Translations under genes and position numbers: made by a program
Shown: positions 1 to 13,000 of the stretch, piece after piece
Layout of the letters: every line of letters starts with the position of its first letter
Position numbering within the stretch: the stretch's first letter is position 1
The notes under the pieces: generated by a model
What the model saw: only the letters and a program-made list of their open reading frames with translations
Told to the model about the DNA's origin: nothing
Databases searched by the model: none
Assembly (NCBI RefSeq): GCF_002443255.2
Contig: NW_019211458.1
Span: 39,689,897-39,753,896, forward strand
DNA: 64,000 nt
Reading direction: 5' to 3'
Source of the DNA: Varroa destructor
Lineage: Eukaryota > Arthropoda > Arachnida > Mesostigmata > Varroidae

Positions 1-1413
1 GTAACATTTTAACAATAAACACCCCACCCGCCGCACATAGGATCTACACATATGTAGAGGATAATCATAACCTTACGACGATATTGTAGTTGATGAGTTA
101 CATTATTCTATATCTCGATTTCCATAACATACATTGATTGCCATGTTATATACTTGTGTATAACAACGCGATCCTAGCTAGCTATACATATGCATGAGCG
201 CATGCAGTTTCTCCGTATTATAAACGTATAGATAAGGAGGGGCGGCCAAATAAATAAACTATCTCTGCGGTTATCTGTTCCCGCTTAGGAGTGCTGCATG
301 TCTGTCGCTTGAACGTGGATTAAATTGAAACGCCGTCAGTTGAGCGGCAACGTTCCAGTCATCAGGGCGGTCGTTTCGATGAAGATGGCGCTTGCTGATG
401 ATTATGGCGACGACAACGCTGATGATCGCGACAGAAAATCATCGCGAAATCGTGCAGCGGCCTATGACCAAAATTCAAGCGAAGCCAAAAACTATTTTCT
501 GTTTACGTTACTACCGCCAGATTTAACACAAGCAGTAGTAGTCGACGCTGAAACGACGAAACGGTTGAATTAACCGATACGTTGAAAACACTTCACCGTC
601 ATCTTTCTTCGACGCTTTTATATACATGTATATACAACTAGTTAAATGATAGGCAAACAAGTCGGCCCCTCACCGCCATCACGTTTACAAGCTAAGTTCA
701 CTTACAGTGTGCGTACAAATCAATGAACATCGACCAAGTCATTGTGTCATTACACGAAAGCAACATTAACAAAAGAAATGCCCAATACGATGACATGAAC
801 CTGATGGCAAACGGTCGCACCGCAGCCGTATTCTCTCTATTAGTAACAAAACGGAACCTGTTTTTCGCTATCTGTGAAGTACAAATAAGCGCGACTTGAA
901 CTTCAGGTGAGACCTTGACTGGCTGCATAAAATACAAACCACGTTATAGGCCATGTAGGTCGGCTAGTCCTTTGAGAGAAGTCGTACGAAAATGAGAACT
1001 GGTAAAACGAAAAGTATGAAGAAATAGTAGCCGACATACACTGGCAGGCCTCAAGGAGAGCGCAGGCGCCAAATATTTCTAGTCAAAAGCATTTCGATAA
1101 ACGAAGAAAAAGCAGAAGAAAAAAGCTGGACGTCGATATTTTGGGAACGGAATGGACAAAGAGATATCGCGTTGGTTCATAGCTAACAGTTTGGCTGGCG
1201 ACGGTATACTCCTTCTGTTGCTCAGGAGGCTTAGGATAAAATTTCGACGCAGATACAACAATACCATGATAAGAACAAACGGGAAAGAAACCCGAACATT
1301 TAAAGGTGGGATATTATAGGAGCAAAGCATAAGGGCGAAAATATGTACAATCCCGCAGGCTTACCCGTAATGGCAAAACGAATATATATCATAACCTGAA
1401 TGCATAGAGAGAA

Positions 1414-1437
1414 TTTTATTATTATTATTATTATTAT
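1414..1437. repeat. (TTA)n microsatellite
   Basis: About seven uninterrupted copies of the triplet TTA/ATT in intergenic DNA. It is a simple repeat with no coding context. Confidence 0.85.
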
Positions 1438-2563
1438 CCAATTATCAATAGAGCTTGTTAAACACACATGTAGAATAAACGATGAATTTTGTGTTTAGGA
1501 ATAAGCATCCTGTTAGTAAAAATATACGTTTGTGTAAGCTAGCACAAAATAACACCTGATGTTATATGAGATAGGTGTTTTTACTTTGTCCAGACTCGGT
1601 GGTCCCGTGTGATCCTGATGAGCTTAAAAAGAGCATAGATTTGGTACCTTAAAAGAGTTACAATCAAAGGAATAGGTTGCTTCATCTCCTTCATTTGGTT
1701 CGTGGTTAGTTTTCGAACACCCGATATATTTGTATACATAGATAATTACTGAGGGACAAGCAATCGCTAACAAGTTAATGGGGTTTTAAGTAGTAAGAAA
1801 CACTATAGGTTTTTTTTTAATGTGCCCAGGTTGAAACTACCTTACAGAAAGACATCGACTTGGGCCTGAAAGTTGGGTGTAGGCCTCTGCTGCATTCGTT
1901 ATTACTTCTTTCCAACTTCAATGCTACCACGAAATAGCCCACGTCTAACGAGTAGAATTTTGACAGTTCGCCTTCAACTAGTCCTTTGCATATTCATTAT
2001 AAGTACATATACGTGCAAATGCTTGTAGATTTGCATGAATATCTTGATCATGTGATTTAGTAACTCACGCGCGCTTTTAACCTGGAATCAGATAGTACAT
2101 ACGATATTTTTTTTTTACTTGGCCGTCTCTATACGACGCAGCCGTCATCGGCCGATAAAGGTTCTAGACTTTTACGTGTCGTATACAGCAGCTAACAATG
2201 TAACGGCTCGTTCATCATTTATTCATCCCGTGCAAGATTTGCAGTTGGTAGATATCACGACACTGTTACAGAAACCAAAACACCTATTGCTCTGAACAAT
2301 CAGCTAATTGCTCTCTTATCAACCGGCGATACTTTGGTCGATAATCTAAATAAGTAACATAATAGACACATGTATATATATATGGTGCCAAATTTATCGA
2401 ATATCTATCAGTCTCTGTCCTAGTATACACACATTTATGCAATAATAAATAATAGAGACATTGTTATACAGATTTTTTTTTTTTCGTAATGATCGCTGTT
2501 CGTATCTAATCGGAATCAATCCATAAAGCATCCGGAACAAATTGAGGCCGCTTGATTGTAAGC

Positions 2564-2605
2564 TGCACCCACCTGAAAATGGATACCCATTTTCAGGTGG
2601 GTGCA
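2564..2605. repeat. Perfect 19-bp inverted repeat with 4-base loop
   Basis: The left arm (2564-2582) starts TGCACCCACC and ends AAAATGG. The right arm (2587-2605) is its exact reverse complement, and the spacer is ATAC. Such a long perfect foldback is unlikely by chance. It could be the tip of a foldback element, a small hairpin RNA precursor or a cruciform-prone site. There is no poly-T or U-tract pattern that would make it a terminator. Confidence 0.85.
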
Positions 2606-3861
2606 CCCACAAAATGCTTTCCAGGCGCCAAGAGATATGTACATTTCAAAAGTAAAAATTACTTATTTTTATTATGATTTAACTACTGAATCTAAACTTC
2701 TTCCAAGTGATGTAAAAACTACATCGAGTAACTCTTTGTAGTAACCGAAATAGACGGACACGTCAGATACGAAAAATCTAGTAGATTTAAATTTTAAGCT
2801 GATGCGCCAAACCGAACGTCCCAGATATTTATAGACCCACAAGACTTCAAAAGGCACAAAAAAGGCGAGACGTTTGGCCATACTTTGACGATTCAATTCG
2901 AGATACAGGCCTATTTTTGCAACGACCGCCAATTTCTTCATCGAAATAGCACGATCATCAGAAATCGTGCCTTGTACCATTTACATGGTCTTTAAGTCTT
3001 CTCTATTGTTGTTTTGCGCTTTAGTTTAGAGAAATCTTTTCCAGAAGCTTGCGACAACATATATCATCGGTTAACCGGGGTTCGTCCCTTGCGAAGGCAC
3101 TGTAACAATGGCTGACGTTAATAGTCTACACACAAACCTTCAAACTCTCGCCATAGTACATTCGCTAGTTTAACGAGACCAATTAGATAAAAACAATATA
3201 AAAATATGAATGTCTGTTCAGTATATATTCCATAACCTACAAGAACAATGTATGTACCACGTTGCCCTTAGGCTTTTGAATTTAATATTGGCTTTAGATT
3301 GAGCGCGACTTCGCGATCAAGACTGAGACGCGTTATAACCGCAGGGCAAATATTCTCCGAGAGTCGTCGGCTGATCACAACTTAAGATGGAGGACCTTTT
3401 CCATTAACGTTTGTTGCGTGTGAAGATGTTTTTGATGCACTGCGTAACAGCAGTAGTGTGCCAATTGGCGTTTACGTCATCGTTACGCCTTTGAAGTTCA
3501 TCCGTTCTTCTTCATTAGGAAATTGTAATTACTCGAGAGCGTACAATGCGGCTAATTTTTGGCTTCATGAAACCTATCTTACCAACATAGATTTAGCTAA
3601 AAGTCCATATGCTGGATCCTTTGGAAAAACAGTGAGAGTTAATCAGTACACGCGTAGTTGGCCCATGATAACTAGAAGGTTGCATGTTTATCATATCACT
3701 GAAGGCTCGTATCAGGAAGGCGACAGCTTCACGTGAAAAAATGATAATTCATCCCGTTGGAGATTCGTTTACTTAGTGCTAGTTTAGGTAGTAGCACAGA
3801 ATCACCGCGCATAGGAATAGAGAATTACAAATATACATAGAAGCGACGCTTGGACCGACTC

Positions 3862-3910
3862 GTTGTCTAGGCAACGTTTGCGTCACCTTAGCGTGACGGA
3901 ATTGACGTTT
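3862..3910. promoter_or_regulatory. Proposed KCTD promoter: X-box plus CRE-like sites
   Basis: Bases 3862-3875 read GTTGTCTAGGCAAC, a near-palindrome matching the RFX-factor X-box pattern (GTTN-x-x-NAAC). Bases 3881-3886 and 3893-3898 are CGTCAC and GTGACG, an inverted pair of CRE half-sites. Bases 3903-3910 read TGACGTTT, a further CRE-like site. The cluster ends about 54 bases before the Kozak ATG at 3964, so it sits where a promoter should be. RFX and CREB/ATF sites are known to co-occur in animal promoters; use here is inferred from sequence alone. Confidence 0.5.
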
Positions 3911-3963
3911 ACGCTAAGCGAGTACACCTTTGTCGCAAGGCCACGTTCAAATGATCGCTCACC

Positions 3964-4025
3964 ATGAGCGAGCAAAGTATAAACGAAGAGAAAACGAATC
4001 GACGGAAACCAGAAGGCGTCAGGAG
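3964..4025 (+). CDS. twz: KCTD gene, proposed first coding exon
   Basis: The ATG at 3964 has a strong Kozak context (CACCATGAG). It opens a 20-codon frame, MSEQSINEEKTNRRKPEGVR, that runs into a donor AG|GTAACT after 4025. The exon leaves two bases (AG). The exon at 17669 supplies exactly one base (C), giving a Ser codon and keeping the frame. The exon is far too short to be found by length. Support comes from Kozak ATG, donor, phase agreement and the promoter-like sites just upstream. An alternative is that translation starts at the in-frame ATG at 17772 and this exon is chance; I rate it likely but unproven. Confidence 0.65.
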
Positions 4026-7000
4026 GTAACTATTAATTTGGCCTTCTTCCCTGTCATACAGCGTCACTTCTAGCTGCTTCTATTGAACTAAACGAAGCAG
4101 AACTAACCAAAACACTTGACTTGAGTTCATCTCCAAAAAAACACAACAGACGATACAAACAACAGTCCACATAAGATAGAATAGTCTGAAAAAAACAAAC
4201 AAAAAGCTTCAGGTTGAATTGACTGCGGCCATTTTTTTCGCTGCTTGCCCCGTGTTTTTGTTACCGGTCTAACAGAGGCTAAAGACGACCTCCATCCCTG
4301 CAAAGTGGCGGTTAAAGTAGCTTGCTTTTCCTTTCGATATAATGCTTGTGTCCAAGTGTGAAAAGAGCGCGAAAGGGGGGGATTAAGGGGAACGCTAGTG
4401 TCGGACACACACACAACAACAGATCGAGTTTATACGAACGTGTGCAATATTTCGGCCTATATGCGGGTCGTCCTTACGGACACCGGTCCGTTTGTGTATC
4501 CAGTGAGTCCATCTCATTTCTCTACTAGCTATGCCAGAACGTTCGTATTTATCGCCGTTCATAGATGTCCTGTCAGGTAACCTAGCTAATATCGTTTTGT
4601 CAGTTATTTTCAAAGGAAATCTAGTTGGATACTCGAAAAGCAGTACGATGCTCTCCAGACAGTATATGTACACCATACAAACGTGAACAAAGACCTTTCA
4701 TGTGACATGCTGCCATCAACAAAATCTAAATAGCTACAGATATATATATATATATATATGTATTGGCGTTCTTCATATGATTACGCCATGCTATTGAATA
4801 GGCTGCATGCAGCGAGCTGAGAACGATCTGACTGGCGTTATTGTGCTACTGTTTTACAATATATTAGTGTCCTGATCGGAGACGTAAGCACATTGATTGT
4901 TCCGGAAGGCACGCTCGCTGAAGAACTACACAATGACGTAATAAATTACCTGTGAAAGGTTGTCGCTGCTTCAAAACAACAGCAGCAGCAACAACAAGTA
5001 TATGGCTCGATTTATATTGCTTGCGTCGTACAACTGGACGGCAATTGCCATTGAGCGTTTGCCAAAGGTCTTCACGAGCACCACGCTTCGAGTTGCAACG
5101 TTAGTAAGCAGCCATTCCACAAGGGAAACAATCACGAAACTCACAGAGTCAACGCTTTGGCAATTGGACAGTGAAATGGTAGAGTCACGAGGCTGGAGCG
5201 GGCCTGCACGTTTGCGATATTCATCTCAATGACGCACCCTTTAACAAAGTGTACGTCGCATTCTACGCACGAGACCCTGGCCAGAAGGAAGTAACGGTTT
5301 GCTAGTGTTATCGCCATGAGGGTTCGGGTATCAAAGAATTCGGCAAGTCAAGCAACGAGACTGAAGACCGGCGAACGGCTGTTGAACGCGACAACTCTAG
5401 AAACGAATCTATGACGTTTGCCGACGCCATCACTACCTCTAGGTTTAATAGCGAAGTATTAACAACTGACTGATACCAGCCCGTCTCAGCTACCATGGCC
5501 TGTTCTTTTGCTAGCTCTGTTGGTGCTGCTATTACTGATTGAGTAGGTCGCCTTTGAAGTAGGCACTCATCATGAAATTAGCAGAAAAAGAATAGATTGT
5601 TTCTGCAATTTATCTCTCTTTCTGTGTCCAGATGCTGATTTTGTTTATTGTATTCGTCTGTCTATGTATTACAGGAGCCCATCACTCATCACCACTAGCG
5701 CTGCACTCCTTGTACATCTAGCTAGACTTGACAGGTAGTATTTTGCACAATTATGAGACGGGCGTAAGGTAGCAACATTTTTAGCCATTTCGATATTTGA
5801 CGATCTCCTGGATTCATTTTAAATCATCAGATAGAAAGAGAAAATGATGCGGAAGGCAAGATGATCTTATTTCAACGGGTTAGCGACAACTAGCGGCGAG
5901 CTTTGTTCATAACATGAAAGTTCAATTGAAGGTTCCGTTATCTCAAACCTGCGTCTTTTTTTTTTTTACCAAATAACTAATTTTAGAACATCCGAAAATA
6001 AGTTTACCCTGTGAAACGTTGTACCCGTACACTTGGCCTGTTACAGAGTCGATAATAGGCTTCGTCCACGGATGAATCATTCTAACCAAAATTGTCACGC
6101 TGCGGATGTCCACCACTACTACGGTTAAAGACTTAATGCCAGTCTAATGTTTGTTGTGGGAATTTGCGTATTTTTCCCAAACGATTCCCATTGTGGTAAG
6201 TTGAATAGTGTTTCGTCGAGTTTACGAAAACGGTTGGCGCATCGGCTAGATGCAATAGGGATCACAACAATCATTTATGGTACTTACCGCGTTTGTAGGA
6301 GAGATGTTATTAAAAAAAAAAAAAGAAAAACCTGTTTAATCCAATAAACTTAACTTTTACTCATCTGCTGAACCAGAAATATTTCAGTTCAGCTGTGTGC
6401 AACTTGAGATACTGGAATATATTATGAAAAATGCTGTTTATGGATTAGCGCGAACGGACACACATTGACGTATATAAAACATTAAAAACGATTGCGCTCA
6501 ATAGAGATCGTCCACGTACCCATTTCAGACAAATGCCATCAGATATATTGGCTAAATGGTAATACCCATAATCTGTGGTTAACGACAGATTCAGTAGACA
6601 CGCCTCTTCTCTGTTCCATTGCTTCCCTTGTGGGTAATACCTGCAATGCGCTCGCAAGCATTTGGTGGTTACTTTTCCATTGACGTTGTTATTTACGTCG
6701 GCTTAATTAGTGAAAGCGCGTATAAAATGTTCATACGCCATCGTTTCTAGGTCCTTGATCGCATACTGCATCTTTAGACAAGTGGAAATATTCTATCTAG
6801 ATAGAGGAGGCCAATTGTTTTTCCCATGATCAGAAGCCTATCTGCCTATATACCGTAAAGTTCCGCTTGTTCTATTTCGCCAAATGCTTTGATCAACTTT
6901 TGTATTAAAAAAAAAGCATATTTTTTGATCCCTGTTAAGAGTATTGTATAGTATCTGTCCACTTAAGGTGTAGCTAGCGAGCAGGCCTATAGTACCGGGC

Positions 7001-10000
7001 GCTCTATAGCGATCTCCCAGCCACTTTGTGAAGTACTCGAACGGGTTCTTCTCTCATTCCTGGCCGAATCTTGTATATTTGGGCAGAATCAATATGGCTT
7101 CGGTAAGCAGTATGATGTGATGCTGCCTATGATGCAATACCCTGATGCGCTACGTAAAGCTATAAATACGAGCAAGAATTCTACTAAAATTATGGCGGAC
7201 TTGTGTAAATCTTTCGACTTTATCCGCTCATAGATATTTCACCAAAACGTAGCGCCCGCAAATTTTCCGAAACTTTTATTTAGATATATATAAATACGCT
7301 TTGAGTTTTACATCAAGTGACTGCCGGAACGACGTTACCTACCGTTTTATAGCTGAGCGAACTTTACGGGTGGATACCTAGATGTTCCGTGAATGAAGTA
7401 CGAAGTTCCTCATGGTGATCGGCTGGACTTAATTTTGTTGTTGTCGTCGTCGCTAGACACTAATTGTTTACCAAATACTCTAAAAAAGTAAAGCATAGTT
7501 GTATTTTTGTCCCATTACATATCCTGCTTGTATGATTCTTATATTTATAATGAGCCTGTCACTAAACTGGCCAAGACTTGTGTCTAAAACGTTTGATAAA
7601 ACCCTTGCCTAAATGCGGGCACAAACATCACGCGATTTCGACCGAAACTCGCCGGAGCCACCGCGTGTGTAACTAGGGTCAAACAAGTTGCCAAAGTTCT
7701 CTTTCCCTTTTAACTAAACTTTTCTTAGTTCTTAATTGGCAAGAATGCCTCAAAACATTTTAACTCCAGTCCCGCTACCCGGACCCGGTCCTGTCTTCCC
7801 TTTGTGTTCAAGCGCATTTTTCAGCTACCCTTCCCACACATATAGGGCCAATATTTAATTCCTGCAACATACAATTTAATTGCCATTAAACTTATGTGTT
7901 GTGCCCTAATTCACAAGACGTTGTTTTTTTTTATCGGAATGACAGTAGTTAGATTGTTGTTTCCTTAATTATTATAAATCTGAATAGATAAACTCTTTCT
8001 CTGGATTAGTCATCACTTGAGTTTTTACTAGTTAATGTGAATTTCTAGTTACGTTAGTTGTACTCGAGTGTTACACCGTGTACGACTTTTTGTTCTAGAT
8101 AAGGAAAATCATTAGAAATAATTATATAACGATTGCGACGACTGCCCCCATCAAAGCCATTATCCTAGCTGCAAGCCCCCTTTTTTTTTCGTTTCAGTTT
8201 TATTCTTAGCAAAATATTTGGTGTTTTATTTAGACATTACAGGCAGATGTTTACTCACGGGTACCGAAATTAACTTGTTGTATCCGCTGTTCGATGCTCG
8301 TTTTAATGTAGTATTTGTTTTTGGGTATTGTCATCTCGATAAACGATGTGGTACGTGGCCTAAAGCTCGTCTCTCAGTGGCTCGATGCTCCACTATTTAG
8401 AAGATATTGGTTGTAGAATATTGAATAGTCTGGGATAGTCTAACCTCGCGTCTCCGTGCTTCATTTGCATTCTGCCAAAGAGTGGTCTGTTATCGAGATT
8501 GAAAATCTTCACCGAAGTTACTGTTCGTATTGCTGTTAGGCCGCCGTTGTTTCTGCGATGAGGCTGTAATCGCTTGCTTTACCACGCACAGTTTGATACG
8601 GTAATAGATTCTAGGCGTACCGCTCGAAACGAGCGGCCATGTTTACCTTCAAGTGTGTGATCAGCGTTCGATCGATGATAGTACGAAGTTTATGCGACGA
8701 TGCGGTAACGTTTACCTCACATTTAAAGTCGTAGCTATATCCGCTTGCTAGTGAATGCGGCCACACCTTTTTCCTTGTGGGTAACACAGTGATGAAATAG
8801 AATCTTTTACCAGATATGTCGCCTTGACAGGGAGCGGATATGAAGAAACGGCGACTGTTGCCATCGGATGATCCAGTGGACGACGATGCAGAATCGCCAA
8901 ACGTCCACCTGAGTGTGGCGTTCGCTCCGCGTAGGCAATAGCTGGCATCCAGCCCGCCACATTTAATTTGCTGATCGTAGACACATTTCACCTCACCGGC
9001 CTTTTCAAACGAATCAGCCTTTTTTTTTACTTTCAAAACTGTGTATCAACTGCTCTTGCTGATCTCAGGTCGTCTCTCATTGGCCGCAAGTATTTTTCCA
9101 GTAGGATCGATACAAGCGCGAAAAGATTGACTTCAATTCATCTATGTTACTGTTTGTGACCGACGTAATTGTCTGTAACTAGCAGACGTAGCAACGTCTA
9201 CCCAGTATAGATCTCTGGCTGTGACAATCCACTAACTGATCGGTTTATATAATAAATAGTTCGTTGTTTTAACGGCAACGTCATAAAAAGAATTTCTACT
9301 TTGTAGCAAGCATCTCATATACATGGAGATATTGATTTAGTCTCTCGGGTCTTCACCTTTTGAAACAATGATAAGTAAGCGTGTCAGGAAGAAATGTTAA
9401 AAGATACTTTGTAACATGACGGCCTTTGAAGGACAACAGTGGACCACATCTAATAGCTGAAACTACTTTATCTTCTCTAGATAACAGAAATGCCACAATT
9501 TTCTATTCCAAAAAAAAAGCCTTTACAAATGGGAGAGCAGATCAGTAGTCTCATTTTTTTTCTTTTCAAAAGTTTATTTGAATAAACCGCATAAATCTGT
9601 TGGATAGGAATACAAAATGGAATCCTTTATCTAATCTACTCATGTTAACAATAATTATCTTAAAATTACCCGCTGACAAGAGCGACACGCAGAATCCAGA
9701 TTACCCCCTTCCCTTAGACCGCAATGGCAGACGTTGTTTTTGCTTTGCTGCAGCTTTCAGTAGTAATGTCCCCGCAACACTTTAGTGGGTAACTTACTTA
9801 CGTCCTAATCTTAGAGTCACGTTGTCGTCGAGGTTCGAACCAAGCCGTAGGCACGCCTTGTTCGTGCTGGGAGCAGCCTTCTGATATTATGCTTAACGGC
9901 GACACCGGACATGAAGCTCGAAACATAGAGGTCTCCAATATCGATGCTGTCGCCCAGGACGTCATCGAATCAGCACCATGTATTTCGAGATGTGTCCGAA

Positions 10001-13000
10001 AAACACTGAAGTCAAGCCTTAATGTAACGGCAACTTTTTATAAGTTCTATTATTATTTGCTATTGATATTGGTGTTAAATGATATGACGAATTAGATAGC
10101 CGGCGCCGTCGAGGTATCCTCATCAGGTACAAATAATAAGTCCAACAGTAGCAAAATCGTATTTGTTTTGATGTCGACCCGACATCCTGCCGATGTGCTT
10201 AGCGATCGGTCTTAACGTAAGTGCCCGTGTACGAGTGGGTTCAGGTTCTGGGTGAGGTCCTCCCAAACGTCCGTTTATTTAATTGGGTCACTTGTGCACT
10301 TGACAGCTGACGGACTGCGACTTATTGGCGGCCATGATCAACCCCCATTATTATAAGAACGCTGCGTCTTTTGTTATCCGCTACTTTCGTCATTTTCATT
10401 AAACCTCCGATATGCTACAACGCTTATTGTATCCAAAAATTCCTTCGTCGTCTACCAACTGAAAGCTGTTTTGTTACTCTAATTAAGGCCAGCAGTTGTC
10501 GCAGTAATAATGGTCGATGAAAGGACCTGTTCAGGAGCTAAATTTGCTCTAGCTCTGCAATGGTCGTTCATCTATAATTTTTTGCCATCTGTATTCGTAT
10601 CTGGGGCCTGAACTGTTTGCTTTCTTTTCCGATTTGTCAGTGATTAATTATCTGAACAATCTTCGAGAAATTCAAGTGAGCAACGATTCGAAGAAGCCGT
10701 AAGAATCTGACAATGACTGATCGGAATATATTGCTATTTCTTTCCTTTTTTCTTCTTCTTCGATACTTCAGTATACTTAGCCTTGCGACGGTTCAAGTGA
10801 TATCAGTAGATATACATATAAACAACGTCCAAATAGGTACCTGACCTGCGGAATGTGTATAATTGAACAAGTCTGCTAGAGCTAACTCGCAGTTTTATAC
10901 ACCCTAAGTGGTAAAACAGTTTATTGAATACGTAAACTTAGCAGCAACTAATGGATAGTACTGGTCGAAAGTTATACTTCTAGGAGGATGCTAATTTATA
11001 AGTTCATTATGTATGTCTTGCAATTCGTGTTCCAAAAGTACCTAGACTCTATGTGCCGACGCACATACAAACGTACAAAAACATACACAGAATTAAGATT
11101 TTTCACTTCTTCGTTATAGCAATTGTGGGCATGTAATTTGTAATGCGGCCTGATCTCTCCTAGTCCGCGTTTTTGGGAACGCGTGTTCGAACCCCTGACT
11201 ATCGCCGGTTAGTCCTGCCGTTTGTCCGCGTTGTTATTATTACTATTATCTCTGTAATTGTTCCTGCTGTTACAGTTGTTGCGTGGTATCAAGCGACGTT
11301 TTGGCCTGCGTATGTGTCCGTTTGATAGGCAATTGATCGTAATTACTCGTTTTGCCGGCAAAAGATCAGCGCAGAATGCAAACTCTGACATCCGTCCGCG
11401 TCGACGAGTTCGAAGCGAGAAACTCAGAAACGTAGCATAGGGCCTAAGGCGGTACTGAACGGTTCATTCAATCTTAATCAACTGGACTGGTGGAAGGCAT
11501 GTGAAAGAGGCACAGACCACTAATTCGAGCTACGATCCATGTGGCCTGAAGGGTGTTAATTGCGTGAACGTTATCGCTATACGAAGAGGATATATTCCTA
11601 AAATTATCAGACTATCATGGATGGCGTACATTTTTTTATAGTTCACATTAACTTTAACTTTGAACTTTGAGCCCACTACAAATACTGTTCCCTAATCAAA
11701 TAAAACACAAGTCACTTACGTGAGGCTAGAACTAGCTATGAGAATAATTACTGGATAGTGGAACGCGATCAATTCAATAAATTAATATAAGTTACTTTGG
11801 CGCTTTTTGAAATTATAGCCAGAGAAGTGAGATGCCCATTCCGTTCGTTCTTGTTAATAATAGTTGCCTTCATTTCCAACTGGTAAGAATTATCAAATCG
11901 TGTAATTAGCTCGTAAAAATATATGCCAAGTTCGAACTATTATTTCCGCAAAAAAAAAAATCAACTATAGAGATCACTAACATAATTCTCATTGTATACG
12001 CCTTTTTGCTGTGAAGTGCTTAAATGGCAATTCTATGTAACTGGCTGGTCACGACTTTATCTCTCAATGTATATCGCCGATTTTTGTAATCAAATTCAGA
12101 AACGTCTGGTGACTTTGTCGGTGAGATCTCGAGTCGTTCAGACTTTCTGAGTAAGGTATCGTATTTTGCTGCGAGCTCCGAAATCGGGCCGAGGCCGTTG
12201 TCGATGAATCTATTGCCTCCAGCTAACATTCAAGCGAAATAGTCGATAGGAGCGGCGCACTAGATGTTTTGTAACTTGTTTCCTCGGTACTAGTGGCCAA
12301 TTGTGCGCCCGCCAGCTTCAGCTCCGGCTTGAGGCAGCGGCGACGAACTGCATAGCAAGTTTCGTTTGGCCAGCAGCTACTACCGCCGCATCTGACCCGC
12401 GGGCAAACCCCGGGGCATCAGCGACGCTTAAATAGCAACGCAGATCGTCCATCCGCTAGCGAAATTGCAACGAGATGCATACAGAGAGTACGGGAATCTG
12501 ATCGAGTAACTGCACCAGTGGGCCTAGAGCGAACGCCATCTCCTCAATAGATTGCCGAAAAAGGATAAGAGTTATAGAGAGAATGGCAGATAGCAAGATA
12601 GGACTTTTGCGATAATTCATACGCAAGAGGAATCTGCGATAAAATCTATACAAAAGATTGTCTTATCACTGCTATCGTTATGAAATGAAGGTTGAGATCG
12701 CCAAACGTGAACGAACGAAGTGCATCGAACAGCACGTTTTGTCATATCTAACTTAGAGCTTCTATCGAGACAGGTGGAAAAAGATTTGGTTCGTAGCCCA
12801 CTATAAGGGTTCTGGTGACAGTGACCAAACGACACAAAAAAAAAAGTACACACTGAGGTCGACTGCGAATGACTGGGATATTTCGGCCTTCTGATCAGTT
12901 TCGTGCATGTTCTGCAAACAAAAGCCTAACACACAAGCACGTTTGGTATTAAAAGCCATTCGACAAAGAGTCGCCGGATAGGTGACTTCTCTGCGTACAT

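Larger units (their letters stand above)
1..3850. other. Intergenic sequence upstream of the KCTD gene
   Basis: No coding exon can be supported here. The open frames are short and show no family motif, and none has both a plausible acceptor and donor. The sequence is AT-rich with a TTA-type microsatellite near 1414-1437 and short T or A runs. A striking perfect inverted repeat lies at 2564-2605 and is listed separately. The tail of this segment leads into the proposed promoter. Confidence 0.55.

Noticed and set aside
8611..9036. Minus-strand open frame of 141 codons with several Cys
   Set aside because: No recognisable domain, no flanking splice sites in phase, and frames of this length are expected a few times by chance in 64 kb.
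11140..11210. Possible tRNA gene around the TTCGAACCC motif
   Set aside because: No acceptor stem, D-arm or anticodon arm could be paired to make a cloverleaf.
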